Assembly (NCBI RefSeq): GCF_030124325.1
Contig: NZ_JASKLR010000001.1
Coordinates: forward strand, 460,200-524,199
Origin: Sinorhizobium sp. 8-89
GTDB lineage: Bacteria; Pseudomonadota; Alphaproteobacteria; Rhizobiales; Rhizobiaceae
Length of the DNA stretch: 64,000 nucleotides
Direction of reading: 5' to 3'
Both the position numbers and the translations under genes were made by a program. This document shows positions 7,634 through 17,410 of this stretch, one piece after another; the first letter of the stretch is position 1; each line of letters opens with the position of its first letter. Below the pieces are notes generated by a model. The model did not search any database. It was not told the DNA's origin and saw only the letters and a program-made list of their open reading frames with translations.

Positions 7634-8836
7634 TCAAGCCGGCTGCCCGACTGGAACCGCGCGCCGGTCGAGCACGCCGCTCCACAACGTCAGGATCAGG
7701 GCGGCGACAACCAGGATCGCTCCGACGAACGGCGTCGAAGCGAGGCCCAGCGGCGAGGAGACCACAAGGCCACCGAGCCAGGCGCCAACCGCAATGCCGA
7801 GGTTGAACGCGGCGATGTTGAGGGCCGAGGCGACGTCGACGGCGCCGGGACGGTACTGCTTGGCAAGCTGGACGACGTAGAGCTGCAGTCCGGGCACATT
7901 GGCGAAGGAAAGGAAACCGAGCGCCGCCAGCGTGACCAGCGTCAGTGCCGGAGAGGGGGCCGTGAAGGCGAAGAGCACGAGCACGGCTGCCTGGGCGACA
8001 AAGAGCCCGATCAGCGCCTTTACCGGATCGCGGTTGGCGATCTTTCCCCCGATAACATTACCGATCGCGATGGCGATGCCATAAAGCACCAGGATGAGGC
8101 TGACGCTGCCTTCGGAGAAACCGGTGATTTCCTGCAGGATTGGCGCCAGGAACGTGAAGGCGACGAAGGTGCCGCCATAGCCGAGCGCCGTCATGGCAAA
8201 GACGATCAGCAAGCGGCCGGATCCAAGCACACGAACCTGATCGACGAGACGTGCCGCGGCGGCCTTGCTCAGCGTATTCGGCAGCAAGGCTGCGATGCCG
8301 ATGAAGGCGATGGCGCCGAGCGCGGTGACCGCCCAGAAAGTGGCCCGCCAACCGAAGGTCTGGCCGATATAGGTACCGAGCGGCACGCCGGTGACGATTG
8401 CGACCGTCAGCCCCATGAACATCATGGCAATCGCCGAGGCGCGGCGATCTTCGGGCACGAGATCGGCGGCAATTGTCGAGCCGACGGAGAAAAAGACCCC
8501 GTGCGCGAACGCCGACAGGACCCGTGCGACGAGCAGTAACTCGTAGGTTGGCGAAAGCGCCGCGGCGGCATTGCCGATGATGAAGAGAGCCATCAGGCCG
8601 AGGAGCAGGGGCTTGCGCTCGATCCCACCGGTAAGCGCCGTCAGCACCGGCGCGCCGAAAGTGACGCCGAGGGCATAAACGCTGACGATGAGGCCGGCGA
8701 GCGGCAGGGAGATGTGAAGGTCGGAGGCGACCGTCGGAAGGAGGCCGACGATCACGAATTCCGTTGTTCCGATCGCATAGGCCGCGATCGTCAAGGCAAG
8801 AGAGCGATGGGCATAAGTAGACCTTCCCGCCCGCAC
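7634..8836 (-). CDS. MFS transporter, drug/arabinose efflux (DHA1) type
   Basis: A 400-residue major facilitator with about 12 hydrophobic helices, covering almost the whole length. The N-terminal AYAIGTTEFVIVGLLPTVASDL and the motif following helix 2 (GAPVLTALTGGIERKPLLLG) are typical of AraJ/NepI-like DHA1 exporters. The substrate is unknown. The start is uncertain: the frame opens at a GTG (8836) with no good ribosome binding site. It is divergent from a LysR regulator gene 134 bp away, the classical arrangement for regulator and target, and is followed by the aldo/keto reductase gene. Confidence 0.9.
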   Translation of the reverse strand: MRAGRSTYAHRSLALTIAAYAIGTTEFVIVGLLPTVASDLHISLPLAGLIVSVYALGVTFGAPVLTALTGGIERKPLLLGLMALFIIGNAAAALSPTYELLLVARVLSAFAHGVFFSVGSTIAADLVPEDRRASAIAMMFMGLTVAIVTGVPLGTYIGQTFGWRATFWAVTALGAIAFIGIAALLPNTLSKAAAARLVDQVRVLGSGRLLIVFAMTALGYGGTFVAFTFLAPILQEITGFSEGSVSLILVLYGIAIAIGNVIGGKIANRDPVKALIGLFVAQAAVLVLFAFTAPSPALTLVTLAALGFLSFANVPGLQLYVVQLAKQYRPGAVDVASALNIAAFNLGIAVGAWLGGLVVSSPLGLASTPFVGAILVVAALILTLWSGVLDRRAVPVGQPA

Positions 8837-8970
8837 GCGATGCGGGCTGAGTTTTGCGGCCGTGCCGCGGTTTGCTTGATTGATGACCGGGAATATGGAT
8901 CGATCGGGCTTGCGCGATAATCCGGAGGAATGGATAAATGCCTGTGAACTGAATTCAAAGGTTAAGGCAA

Positions 8971-9864
8971 ATGGACAACCGCGCCGGCGAAATGGAAGTC
9001 TTTGTTGCAGCGGCCGAACTGCGCAGCTTTTCCGCCGCCGGTCGGCGGCTCAAACTGTCGCCCTCCGCCGTCAGCAAGCTTGTCTCGCGTATCGAGGACA
9101 GGCTCGGGACACGGCTCGTCATGCGCTCCACCCGCATGCTGCAACTGACGCCGGAGGGAGAAATCTACCTTCAGCGCGCGCAGCGCATCCTGGCGGCGAT
9201 TGCCGAAACGGAACAGGTGGTCGCCGGCGGCGGTCGGGCGCTGCCGCGTGGCCCGCTACGGGTGAACGCGTCTGTCGGCTTCGGCGAGCGCTACATTCTG
9301 CCGCTTGCTGCCGAATTCCTCGCGCGTTATCCCGACGTGCAGCTGGATCTCTCCTTGAACGACGGTATCATTGATCTGATCGAGGAACGGACCGACGTCG
9401 CCATCCGGTCCGGTCCGATGCGCGATTCCAGCCTGAAGGCACGCAAGTTGCTCGATAGCCGGCAGGTGATTGTTGCCGCACCGCGCTATCTTGAGGCTCA
9501 TGGCGTACCGCGGACGCCGGATGACCTCGCCCAACACAATTGCTTCACCTTCAATTTCCGCCGGAGCCTCGACGGCTGGCCGTTCCGCGATCCGGGCTCG
9601 TCAAATGTGTATGTGCGCCCGGTCACCGGTAATATGCAGGCAAACAGCGGCGCAATCGTTCGCAATCTCTGCCTTTCGGGTCTCGGCCTCGGCCGCGTCG
9701 GGCAGTTCCACGTACAGCCGGATATCGATGCGGATCGGTTGGTGCCGGTGCTGGAAGACTACAATCCGGAAGACATGGAACGGGTGCACGCAGTCTACGC
9801 CGGGCATGAGCACCTTGCCGCCCGCATCCGCGCTTTCATCGATTTCCTGGTCGAAAATATTTAG
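8971..9864 (+). CDS. LysR-family transcriptional regulator
   Basis: A 297-residue LysR regulator. The winged helix-turn-helix is at residues 5-65 (VFVAAAELRSFSAAGRRLKLSPSAVSKLVSRIEDRLGTRL), followed by a coiled linker and a periplasmic-binding-protein-like effector domain from about residue 90. It belongs to the large group with the LVMRSTRMLQLTPEG signature. It is transcribed away from the MFS/aldo-keto reductase pair, which it probably controls from the 134-bp shared promoter region. Confidence 0.93.
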   Translation: MDNRAGEMEVFVAAAELRSFSAAGRRLKLSPSAVSKLVSRIEDRLGTRLVMRSTRMLQLTPEGEIYLQRAQRILAAIAETEQVVAGGGRALPRGPLRVNASVGFGERYILPLAAEFLARYPDVQLDLSLNDGIIDLIEERTDVAIRSGPMRDSSLKARKLLDSRQVIVAAPRYLEAHGVPRTPDDLAQHNCFTFNFRRSLDGWPFRDPGSSNVYVRPVTGNMQANSGAIVRNLCLSGLGLGRVGQFHVQPDIDADRLVPVLEDYNPEDMERVHAVYAGHEHLAARIRAFIDFLVENI

Positions 9865-9911
9865 GACAGAAAGCGATGTCGCTTGCATTGCGCGAGCGGC
9901 GCCAGCGTCAT

Positions 9912-10685
9912 CTACCGGTCCTTGGTTGCGATGATGAAGAAGCGCGGGAAACGCAGAAGAACCCGGCCGTCGGCCATCGGCGGATAGGCCGTTCGGATCT
10001 TTTCCGCGTAGGCGGCGAGGTAGTCTGCGCGCCGATCCTCTGGCAGAGCGTCGAGATAAGGCCGCAAGCCGGTGCCCTTCACCCATTCGACGATCGCCTC
10101 GGCGCTGGCGAGCTGATGATGATAGATCGTGTGCCAGGCATCGACGCGCACCGCTTTCGCTGCGAGCCGTTCGACATAGGTCGACGGCGGCGGTGGCGGC
10201 GCCCGCCGAAGCTTGCGGCCGCCATATGCTTGCGCAAAGAGCGGGGCCTCCGCCGTCTCCTGCATCAGCCTGTGCGTCGGCTCGTCGAGATTATCCGGCA
10301 TCTGCACGGCAAGCGTTCCGCCGGGCGCAAGCGCCTCGATCAGCCGATCGAAGATCTCGATGTGCTCCGGCAGCCACTGGAACACCGCGTTAGCGAAGAA
10401 GAGCGTGGTTTCCGCCGGCGGCACCCAGGTCGCAAGATCGGCCTTCTCGAAGCGCAGAGCCGGAAGCCGCTTGCGCGCGGCGGCCAGCATGTCCTCGTCG
10501 CTATCAACGCCGACGACAGCGGAATTCGGAAATCGCTCGAGGATCAACTCGGTCGAGTTGCCCGGCCCGCAGCCGAGGTCGAAGGCCGGACCGGCGGGGA
10601 GATCCGGCACCTGCGCCAGGAGGTCGCGCGCAGGCCGTGTCCGCTCGTCCTCGAATTTCACATACTGCGCTGCCGACCAGGCCAT
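9912..10685 (-). CDS. tam: Trans-aconitate 2-methyltransferase
   Basis: A 257-residue SAM-dependent methyltransferase. It begins [20 protein letters not shown], which is characteristic of Tam, and has the SAM-binding motif [14 protein letters not shown] followed by [10 protein letters not shown]. Tam methylates trans-aconitate, a spontaneous by-product of the TCA intermediate cis-aconitate that inhibits aconitase. The start at 10685 gives the family N terminus. The stop of the haloacid dehalogenase gene is only 13 bp upstream, so the two form an operon. Confidence 0.94.
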   Translation of the reverse strand: MAWSAAQYVKFEDERTRPARDLLAQVPDLPAGPAFDLGCGPGNSTELILERFPNSAVVGVDSDEDMLAAARKRLPALRFEKADLATWVPPAETTLFFANAVFQWLPEHIEIFDRLIEALAPGGTLAVQMPDNLDEPTHRLMQETAEAPLFAQAYGGRKLRRAPPPPPSTYVERLAAKAVRVDAWHTIYHHQLASAEAIVEWVKGTGLRPYLDALPEDRRADYLAAYAEKIRTAYPPMADGRVLLRFPRFFIIATKDR

Positions 10686-10698
10686 GAGGCGACTTTCT

Positions 10699-11361
10699 TC
10701 AGATGCCGAACTGCAGGCTCTCGAGCGAGGGGAGGATGAGTGCAGGACCATAGTCCCTGTATTCGTCCGGCATGTCGGAGCGGTTGATCCAGACGGTGCG
10801 GAAGCCGAATTTTGTCGCTCCCGCAATATCCCAGCGGTTCGACGACTGGAAGGAAACCGCGTGCGGATAGAGCCGGTACTGCGTCGTCACCAGGTCATAG
10901 ACGGCGGGCGCCGTCTTGAACGCCTTGACCGCATCGACCGAGAACACGTCGTCGATCACGATGTCGAGCGCGGCGTTTTTCACCGCCGATGCGAGCATGG
11001 CCGGGGACCCGTTGGAAAGAATAGCGATGCGGGCGCCGCGCTCCTTCAGTCCTCTCAGCACGGCCGGCACCTCGGGATAGCAGTCGAGCGTCCAATAGGC
11101 GTCGAGCAGCCGTTTCTTGAGTTTCGGATCGGCCGAGGGGAAGCGCTGAAAGGCGTAATCGAGCGATTGCTCGGTCAGCTGCCAGAAGTCGACATAGGCG
11201 CCCATCAGCGAGCGCACCCAGGAATATTCAAGCTGTTTGGCCCGCCAGAGTTCGGAAAAGGCCTGGCCATCAGGACCGATTGCTTCGGCATGGCGCCGCA
11301 CGGCCGCATGCACATCGAAAAGCGTGCCATAGGCATCAAAGACATAGGCCGCCAGAGACAT
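10699..11361 (-). CDS. Haloacid dehalogenase, type II
   Basis: A 220-residue HAD-superfamily hydrolase of the L-2-haloacid dehalogenase group. The nucleophile Asp9 is in [10 protein letters not shown]. Motif II is LSNGSP, the motif III lysine is in [12 protein letters not shown] and the C-terminal [15 protein letters not shown] is typical of type II enzymes. It may act on haloacids or on other small phosphorylated or organic acids. It is the first gene of a two-gene unit with tam. Confidence 0.9.
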   Translation of the reverse strand: MSLAAYVFDAYGTLFDVHAAVRRHAEAIGPDGQAFSELWRAKQLEYSWVRSLMGAYVDFWQLTEQSLDYAFQRFPSADPKLKKRLLDAYWTLDCYPEVPAVLRGLKERGARIAILSNGSPAMLASAVKNAALDIVIDDVFSVDAVKAFKTAPAVYDLVTTQYRLYPHAVSFQSSNRWDIAGATKFGFRTVWINRSDMPDEYRDYGPALILPSLESLQFGI

Positions 11362-11439
11362 CGAACCCTCCCGTCATGACCATTCAGCGGCGCACAAAGG
11401 TCGCTTTATCTCTTTGAATTCACGCAACGTGCTCGCTGA

Positions 11440-11455
11440 AAATCGGTTCCGATTT
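11440..11455. repeat. Palindrome AAATCGG-TT-CCGATTT
   Basis: A perfect 7+2+7 inverted repeat in the 198-bp gap (11362-11559) between two minus-strand genes. The AATCGG..CCGATT core recurs as one module of the mosaic repeats at 34941, 36303 and 37142, so this may be a solo fragment of that family. Nothing else is recognised in the gap. Confidence 0.55.
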
Positions 11456-11559
11456 CGGGCCCGGTGCGGTAGGCGCAACGCTTCGTCAGTTCTTCCCGGG
11501 GATCATGTCAAAACTTTGTGCGGCGCACAATGCCACCATGCATAGCAATAGGAATTTAA

Positions 11560-12111
11560 TTAAGCTTTCCAGACTTTTGCCGGAAAACGCAGCGCCTGTT
11601 TCGCAAGTTTCCCCTTGAGCCCGAGAACGGCATCACAGAGCCCGACGACGTGGCGGTTCGGTTTGGCTTCGGGGCGAAGTGCGTGAAGGGCCGCGGCCGC
11701 CTCCTCGGGCGCCATGTAGCGGGCTAGAATGCCGAGCGTCAGCGCGGTCGACCTGCCGATGCCCCTAAGGCAGTGGACCAGCAGATGCGCATCCTCGGGC
11801 AGCCTGTCAATAAAGGCAAAGGTCGCCTCGACCGCCTCCGCCCGTGCGGCATCCGGTGCGTTCGGATCGGTGGCATCGCCAAAGTAAAGCTCCAGATGCC
11901 GCTCGGGCGGCAGTTCGATCATGGAGAGCAGGCGGCTTGCAGGCGCGCGGATCGAGACGAGATGCGTCGGCGCCCAAAGGTGGCGGTTGTGGCGCGCCTC
12001 GGTCTGCGAACTGACGATCACGCGGATATGCCAGCCGTTGGGATGCCGGGAATTGCTGCCGAGAACAGGCCGGTAAAGCTCACCTTCGGTGGTTTGAGCC
12101 GCAAGCGCCAT
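11560..12111 (-). CDS. Dual-specificity/tyrosine-type protein phosphatase
   Basis: A 183-residue cysteine phosphatase. The active-site loop HCLRGIGRS matches the HCxxGxxRS signature, and an upstream acidic region (YFGDATDPNAPDAAR) may supply the general acid. Rhizobial homologues are small cytosolic proteins annotated as protein tyrosine phosphatases; the substrate is unknown. The start at 12111 has GAGGGG about eight bases upstream. It appears monocistronic. Confidence 0.85.
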   Translation of the reverse strand: MALAAQTTEGELYRPVLGSNSRHPNGWHIRVIVSSQTEARHNRHLWAPTHLVSIRAPASRLLSMIELPPERHLELYFGDATDPNAPDAARAEAVEATFAFIDRLPEDAHLLVHCLRGIGRSTALTLGILARYMAPEEAAAALHALRPEAKPNRHVVGLCDAVLGLKGKLAKQALRFPAKVWKA

Positions 12112-12183
12112 GACGGGACCCCTCGTTGATTCGTCTTGCTTGCGAAAACCATAACAGCGCGCGGCGACGATCGGAATCCCTGA

Positions 12184-13224
12184 TCAGAACCGCGTAATCA
12201 CGCTGATGCCGAGATCGGTGGCGCGGTCCATCGTCACCAGCGCCGGCACGGCTTCTTCCAGCGAGATCTCGCGGCCGATCAGTTGCTTTGGGTTCAGTTT
12301 GCCGGCGGTGATCATCGAAAGCATCGCGTCATAGCGCCAGGCCTGCATGCCGTGGCTGCCGTAGATTTCAAGCTCGTGGCCGATCACCTGTGCCATCGGG
12401 ATCTGTGGGGTTGCATGCTCCGCGAGCATCAGGCCGACCTGCACATGCCGCCCGCGCCGGCGCAGGTTCTTGATGGAATTGAAGCAGGTGACCGGCGAAC
12501 CGAGAGCATCGATCGAGACATGGGCGCCGCCCTTTGTGATTTCCCTTACGGCCTCGGCAACGTCTCCCGTTTCTTTGCCGTTGATTGCTGCCACGGCGCC
12601 AAGTTTGCGGGCAAAGGCGAGCTTCTCCTCGGAAATATCGATCGCGATCGGGTTGGCGCCGAGCGCCGTGGCGATCATGATCGCCGAAAGGCCGACGCCG
12701 CCGCAGCCGTGCACCGCCACCCACTCACCGCCCCGGACGCGGGCCTGGTCGGCGATCGCCCGGAAGGATGTGGCGAAGCGGCAGCCGAGGCTTGCGGCAG
12801 TCGCGAAATCCATGCTCTCCGGCAGGTGCACAAGGTTCTGGTCGGCAAAGTCGATCGCGACGTATTCGGCAAACGAGCCCCAATGGGTAAAGCCCGGCTG
12901 GAACTGCGCCTCGCAAACCTGTTGGTTGCCCGAGCGGCATTCCGCGCAACGGCCGCAGCCGGAAACGAACGGAACGGTCACGCGGTCCCCGACCTTGTAG
13001 CGCAGGACACCGCGTCCGGCGGCCGCAATGGTTCCCGCGAGCTCGTGGCCGGGCACATGCGGCAGGCGAATGTCCGCGTCGTGTCCCATCCAGCCATGCC
13101 AGTCGCTGCGGCAAAGGCCGGTCGCCTCGACGTTGATGACGACGCCGTTTTCAGTCGGCTTCGGATCCGGCAATGCTCTGATCTCCGGCATCTTTTCGAA
13201 CGCGTCGTAATACATCGCTTTCAT
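12184..13224 (-). CDS. Zinc-dependent alcohol dehydrogenase family protein
   Basis: A 346-residue medium-chain dehydrogenase. Catalytic zinc ligands are seen in [10 protein letters not shown] (Cys) and PGHELAG (His-Glu). The structural zinc site has four cysteines in [19 protein letters not shown]. The NAD-binding Rossmann motif is [10 protein letters not shown]. It is closest in style to alcohol dehydrogenases that oxidise primary alcohols or act on aldehydes; the exact substrate is unknown. It stands alone, divergent from the branched-chain aminotransferase gene with a 255-bp gap in which I see no further gene. Confidence 0.92.
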   Translation of the reverse strand: MKAMYYDAFEKMPEIRALPDPKPTENGVVINVEATGLCRSDWHGWMGHDADIRLPHVPGHELAGTIAAAGRGVLRYKVGDRVTVPFVSGCGRCAECRSGNQQVCEAQFQPGFTHWGSFAEYVAIDFADQNLVHLPESMDFATAASLGCRFATSFRAIADQARVRGGEWVAVHGCGGVGLSAIMIATALGANPIAIDISEEKLAFARKLGAVAAINGKETGDVAEAVREITKGGAHVSIDALGSPVTCFNSIKNLRRRGRHVQVGLMLAEHATPQIPMAQVIGHELEIYGSHGMQAWRYDAMLSMITAGKLNPKQLIGREISLEEAVPALVTMDRATDLGISVITRF

Positions 13225-13479
13225 GACTGGTCTGGCTCCTTGCTCGTTAGGCTATTTTGGCATGGCGGTTCGGCTCGTTCCACAATGGACGCGATGACAT
13301 TTTTTGATGTACCCATTCACCCTGATACTGCCTTTTTCGGCTAGAGCTAAATGAGGAAAAAGTGTCCGCTTTTCCGGCCGCGCTTCGCTCTGATCAGCAG
13401 GGCCGACCAATATGGCGGTTGGATTGATCCAGCCGAGTAAGTTGCGTGGTCAAACGGACAATAACGAGAGGAGACGCCG

Positions 13480-14361
13480 ATGGCCGTCGATACATCCCCC
13501 CGCTCAACCACCTGGACCTATGTCGACGGTGAATGGCTTTCCGGCAATCCTCCGCTGATCGGGCCGACCTCGCACGCGATGTGGCTCGGATCCACGGTTT
13601 TCGACGGTGCACGCTGGTTCGACGGCATCGCGCCGGACCTTGATCTGCATTGCCAGCGCGTCAACCGTTCGGCCACATCGCTGGGGCTGAAACCCACGAT
13701 GTCCGCCGAAGAGATCGAGGCGCTGACCTGGGAGGGCGTGAAGAAGTTCGACGGCAAGACGGCGATCTACGTGAAGCCGATGTATTGGGGCGAGCACGGT
13801 TCCTGGAGCGTCGTGGCGGTGGATCCGGAATCGACACGTTTCGCGCTCTGCCTGTTCGAGGCACCGATGGGCAACGCGCATGGCGGCTCATCGTTGACCT
13901 TGTCGCCCTTCCGACGGCCGACAATCGAGTGCATGCCGACGGATGCCAAGGCCGGTTGCCTATATCCCAACAATGCCCGCATCCTCAACGAAGCACGCTC
14001 GCGCGGCTTCGATAACGCGCTTGTGCGCGACATGCTTGGCAATATCGCCGAGACCGGATCATCCAACATCTTCATGGTGAGGGACGGTGTCGTCTTCACG
14101 CCGGCCGCCAACAAGACCTTCCTTGCCGGCATCACCCGCTTCCGCGTGATGGGCCTCTTGCGCGAGGCCGGCTTCGAGGTGGTCGAGATCACGATGACCA
14201 TCGCCGATTTCGAAGCGGCGGACGAGATATTCACGACCGGTAATTATTCGAAAGTACTGCCGGTTACTCGCCTTGACGACCGCGACCTGCAGGCCGGCCC
14301 GGTCGCCGCCAAGGCGCGCGACCTTTACATGGACTGGGCGCATTCGAGCCGCGACGTCTGA
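13480..14361 (+). CDS. ilvE: Branched-chain amino acid aminotransferase (class IV)
   Basis: A 293-residue fold-type IV PLP enzyme that transaminates leucine, isoleucine and valine with 2-oxoglutarate. The PLP lysine is in DAKAGCLYPNNARIL. Other family marks are the N-terminal WTYVDGEWLSGNPPLIG and the cofactor phosphate region ETGSSNIFMV and LAGITR. Class IV includes D-amino acid transaminase and aminodeoxychorismate lyase, but the length and motifs fit IlvE-like enzymes best. The ATG at 13480 follows GAGAGGAG about eight bases upstream. Confidence 0.87.
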   Translation: MAVDTSPRSTTWTYVDGEWLSGNPPLIGPTSHAMWLGSTVFDGARWFDGIAPDLDLHCQRVNRSATSLGLKPTMSAEEIEALTWEGVKKFDGKTAIYVKPMYWGEHGSWSVVAVDPESTRFALCLFEAPMGNAHGGSSLTLSPFRRPTIECMPTDAKAGCLYPNNARILNEARSRGFDNALVRDMLGNIAETGSSNIFMVRDGVVFTPAANKTFLAGITRFRVMGLLREAGFEVVEITMTIADFEAADEIFTTGNYSKVLPVTRLDDRDLQAGPVAAKARDLYMDWAHSSRDV

Positions 14362-14432
14362 CGGCACGGCCACCCCCGTATCACCGAGCTCGCAGGGGCG
14401 GCATGGGCGGTCTCCGCTCGATAGCGGTGTGG

Positions 14433-14690
14433 CTATTTCTCGTCGCCCCGATCGCGATAGGGCATGCGCATATAGGCGTCTCCGGCCTGAAGTTCGGCAA
14501 GCATCTGGGCGATGCGCTTCTCGCGGGTTTCGCTGCGCTTGGCGCGGGCGATCCAGCCGAGATAGTCGTTGCGCTGATAGGCGGGACGCGCGGCATAGGC
14601 AGCCTCGAGCCCGCTGTCACGCAGCCGCGTGGAGATATCATCCGGCATCGGCTGGATCGCGCGTCTGAGGTTCTCCGTACCGGCCGTCAC
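14433..14690 (-). CDS. YdeI/OmpD-associated family small protein
   Basis: An 85-residue protein. The core (YAARPAYQRNDYLGWIARAKRSETREKRIAQML) matches the C-terminal helical motif of the YdeI/OmpD-associated (bacteriocin-protection) family; its function is unclear. The GTG at 14690 overlaps the stop of the upstream VOC gene in the sequence GTGA, implying translational coupling. An ATG at 14648 is the alternative start and would give 71 residues. The much longer open frame continuing to 15395 is not coding upstream of this point because it runs antisense-in-frame through the VOC gene. Confidence 0.75.
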   Translation of the reverse strand: MTAGTENLRRAIQPMPDDISTRLRDSGLEAAYAARPAYQRNDYLGWIARAKRSETREKRIAQMLAELQAGDAYMRMPYRDRGDEK

Positions 14691-15103
14691 GTATCGGTGC
14701 CCAGCGGACGGATGACGACATCGGCGGACGAGCGCGTTGTCGGTCCATGATAGACCGCCTCGATGTTGTTGCCGTCGGGATCGAGGAGAAAGGCTGCGAA
14801 ATAGCCGGGATGGTAGGGTCGCTCGCCCGGCTCGCCATTGTCTTTCCCGCCGTTCGCAAGACCGGCCTCGTAGAAGCGACGAACCGCATCCAGATCGATC
14901 GCCTGGAAGCCGATGTGAACATGGCTGCGATAGCTTTCGGCCTGATCGATGTAGAGTTCGTCGAATGCAATCGCCTGCTCGGTCTCGAAGGTCGGCTGAC
15001 GGCCGAGAGCGGCGAGAACAGCACGATAGAAACGTTTGCTGGCGGCGAGGTCTCTTGCGCGAAGATGCACATGGTCGAGTAACCGCCCCTGATGGAATTC
15101 CAT
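14687..15103 (-). CDS. VOC/glyoxalase-family protein
   Basis: A 138-residue single-domain vicinal-oxygen-chelate protein. It starts MEFHQGRLLDHVHLRARDL and ends in the beta-strand FLLDPDGNNIEAVYHG. Likely metal ligands are His in HVHLRARD, His in SHVHIGF and Glu in NNIEAV. Members include glyoxalases and dioxygenase-like enzymes as well as antibiotic-resistance proteins; the function is not resolved. The ATG at 15103 has GGAGG six bases upstream, so the longer frame to 15274 is rejected. It is coupled to the YdeI-like gene by a 4-bp overlap. Confidence 0.86.
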   Translation of the reverse strand: MEFHQGRLLDHVHLRARDLAASKRFYRAVLAALGRQPTFETEQAIAFDELYIDQAESYRSHVHIGFQAIDLDAVRRFYEAGLANGGKDNGEPGERPYHPGYFAAFLLDPDGNNIEAVYHGPTTRSSADVVIRPLGTDT

Positions 15104-15313
15104 AACGTCCTCCGCTTGCGTGTTCTGTGCATGGACACTGGAAGACATAGGACCCTTGTGCAGGATGTCGATGCGGCTGCCGGCCGGGCGGAAACAAATG
15201 CAGCTTCGGGGACGGCTTTCCCCGCGCTTGCACATGCGCAGCCCCAACATCACGAACCCGCCTGCCAATGCCATGTGCGGCGAAAGCGCGGGCCCACACT
15301 GTCGGCTTCTGGA

Positions 15314-15640
15314 CTACGGCCTCAATATCGGTTTCACCTGGGCACCGATCTCGCCACCGAGTTCCACGGCCTTGGTCTGCTTGTCGTAGACGCAAATCTG
15401 CGTGACAAAGCCATCGCCGGCTTTAGGCTTGCCGGAGATGAGCGCCAGTCCGTAGCTTTCGGTACCAAAAGGATCAACGACCGCGCTGATGTCTTCTAGC
15501 GATTCGGCGGCGGCAATGCATTTGGCCGATACGTCTGCGCGGAATTCCTCCCATGCGTCCCCCGAAGATGCATGTGCCGCACCCGCTGCAAGGCTTGCAG
15601 CGGCAAAGAGGCTCAGGATTGAGATGGGGTGTATCGGCAT
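15314..15640 (-). CDS. Small periplasmic protein of unknown function
   Basis: A 108-residue protein with a clear Sec signal peptide (ILSLFAAASLAAGAAHA, cleavage near AHA-SS at about residue 25). The mature part is about 83 residues with two cysteines (AKCIAAAES and TQICVYDK) that could form a disulfide. I do not recognise a domain. It is divergent from sodB with a 219-bp shared intergenic region. Confidence 0.75.
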   Translation of the reverse strand: MPIHPISILSLFAAASLAAGAAHASSGDAWEEFRADVSAKCIAAAESLEDISAVVDPFGTESYGLALISGKPKAGDGFVTQICVYDKQTKAVELGGEIGAQVKPILRP

Positions 15641-15859
15641 CTTGGTTCCTTACACATTTTCCTGGAATGCGCGGGTAGGTAGCACGCCGATCTTGACGAG
15701 AATTTGCCAAGGAAAGGGGTTCGCTGGAAACGCAACGAAAGTATTTTGCGTGTGGCAGAGAAATTTTGGCACCGCATCGGTTGCCTCGGTCTATGCCGGT
15801 GCCTATGTTCCCGCTCACAGATTTCCTTGACGAAATCCATACCAAGAGGAGATGCCACA

Positions 15860-16462
15860 ATGGCTTTCGAATTGCCGAACCTTCCCTATGACTACGATGC
15901 GCTCGCCCCCTATATGTCGCGCGAAACGCTCGAATATCATCACGACAAGCATCACCTCGCTTACGTGACGAACGGCAACAAGCTCGCCGAGGAAGCCGGT
16001 CTTTCCGGTCTTTCGCTCGAGGAAGTCGTCAAGAAGTCCTACGGGACCAACCAGCCGCTGTTCAACAATGCCGGCCAGCACTACAACCACATCCATTTCT
16101 GGAAGTGGATGAAGAAGGGCGGCGGCGGCACCAGCCTGCCGGGCAAGCTCGACGCGGCCATCAAGTCCGACCTTGGCGGCTACGACAAGTTCCGCGCCGA
16201 CTTCATCGCCGCCGGCACCGGCCAGTTCGGCTCCGGCTGGGCATGGCTCTCGGTCAAGAACGGCAAGCTCGAAATCTCGAAGACCCCGAACGGCGAAAAC
16301 CCGCTCGTTCACGGCGCGTCGCCGATCCTCGGTGTCGATGTCTGGGAGCACTCCTACTACATCGATTATCGCAACGCCCGCCCGAAGTATCTGGAGGCGT
16401 TCGTCGACAATCTCATCAACTGGGATTACGTGCTCGAAATGTACGAAGCTGCGGCGAAGTAA
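15860..16462 (+). CDS. sodB: Superoxide dismutase (Fe/Mn)
   Basis: A 200-residue Fe/Mn superoxide dismutase. Metal ligands are His27 (LEYHHDKHH), His77 (HYNHIHFW), Asp160 and His164 (GVDVWEHSYYIDY). The start at 15860 yields the usual MAFELPNLPYDYDAL; frames opening further upstream are ignored. No signal peptide is present, so it is cytosolic. A strong terminator follows, so it is probably transcribed alone. Rhizobial enzymes of this type can be cambialistic, and metal choice cannot be read with certainty here. Confidence 0.96.
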   Translation: MAFELPNLPYDYDALAPYMSRETLEYHHDKHHLAYVTNGNKLAEEAGLSGLSLEEVVKKSYGTNQPLFNNAGQHYNHIHFWKWMKKGGGGTSLPGKLDAAIKSDLGGYDKFRADFIAAGTGQFGSGWAWLSVKNGKLEISKTPNGENPLVHGASPILGVDVWEHSYYIDYRNARPKYLEAFVDNLINWDYVLEMYEAAAK

Positions 16463-16492
16463 GCGGCTGTCATTCGTCTCGACAGGCAATTC

Positions 16493-16518
16493 GGCCCGGC
16501 GCTTGCGCCGGGCCTTTT
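16493..16518 (+). terminator. Rho-independent terminator of sodB
   Basis: GGCCCGGCGC (16493-16502) pairs perfectly with GCGCCGGGCC (16505-16514), followed by TTTT. It lies 31 bp after the sodB stop. Confidence 0.92.
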
Positions 16519-16668
16519 CGTTGCAGACGTTGTGGCCAGCGCCGGCGAGGCTCGGCGATTTGCTCAACCCTAATCTTCTCCGGCATGCGAGGAGGGGCAC
16601 AGTAGCGGCGGTGCATATTTCCTGACCCCGTGGAAGAAAGTGCCGGCAGGCGGAATGGGGCGCGTCGT

Positions 16669-17382
16669 CTACGCGTCCTCCGCCTCGAGCGGCCGAGCGG
16701 CGTTCGTCTTCCAGCCGGCGATCCACATCTGCCTCAGCCGGTTGCCCTCGTCGTGGAAGAAATCGTCCACCGGTTCGCAGTGCTCCACCCGGTCGGCGCG
16801 GAAGTTGCGGATGTCGTGGCGCAGTTCGCACCAGGCGACCATCATCGCGTGCTCCGAATAATAGATCAGCGCCAGCGGGCGGACAGTGCGTTCCGTCGCT
16901 CGCCCGAGCTCATCGCGATAATCCAGCGCAAGCTTCTGCTCGTCACGGATCGCGCGGCGAACCATGGCGAGATCAATGGCGGGCGGTGGCGGTGCTATGC
17001 TACCCCAGGCGTGCAGTGCCTGAGACTGGAATGCTCGGCGGAGCGGCTCGGGAACGGCGCCCGTGATCTTCTGGTTCACGCGCCGCGCGGCGGCCTTCAG
17101 CTCCTCGTCGCCCGTGCGTGCCAGCAGCGCAAGCGCGAGTACGATCGCCTCCGTCTCTTCGATGGAGAACATCAAAGGAGGCAGATCGAAGCCTGGTCTC
17201 AAGATATAGCCGATGCCGCGTTCGCCCTCGATCGGCACCCGTATTGCCTGGAGGGCCGCGATATCGCGGTAGATCGAGCGTGGCGTAACCTCCAGCGCTT
17301 CGGCAATTTCCGCGGCCGTCACCGGCTTCCTGGCGAGCCGCAGAATCTGGATGATTTCAAAAAGGCGCGATGCCTTACGCAC
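16669..17382 (-). CDS. YafY-type HTH/WYL-domain transcriptional regulator
   Basis: A 237-residue regulator. The N-terminal DeoR-like helix-turn-helix spans residues 1-55 (RLFEIIQILRLARKPVTAAEIAEALEVTPRSIYRDIAALQ), followed by a WYL effector domain with RAIRDEQKLALDYRDELGRATERTVRPLALIYY. WYL domains bind ligands or nucleic acids. It is divergent from the LysE exporter gene, and an inverted repeat in the shared promoter is its likely operator. Confidence 0.9.
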   Translation of the reverse strand: MRKASRLFEIIQILRLARKPVTAAEIAEALEVTPRSIYRDIAALQAIRVPIEGERGIGYILRPGFDLPPLMFSIEETEAIVLALALLARTGDEELKAAARRVNQKITGAVPEPLRRAFQSQALHAWGSIAPPPPAIDLAMVRRAIRDEQKLALDYRDELGRATERTVRPLALIYYSEHAMMVAWCELRHDIRNFRADRVEHCEPVDDFFHDEGNRLRQMWIAGWKTNAARPLEAEDA

Positions 17383-17410
17383 GAAAAAACCTCCGTCGCC
17401 GCAAAGGCTC

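Noticed and set aside
7424..8539. A 371-codon plus-strand frame with Asp/Arg-rich low-complexity composition
   Set aside because: It is the shadow of the MFS transporter gene, which has clear transmembrane helices and family motifs.
12283..13344. A 353-codon plus-strand frame
   Set aside because: It is antisense to the alcohol dehydrogenase, whose zinc and NAD motifs are unambiguous.
14433..15395. A 320-codon minus-strand frame spanning the VOC gene
   Set aside because: Only its last 85 codons resemble a protein family; the upstream part overlaps the VOC gene in another frame.
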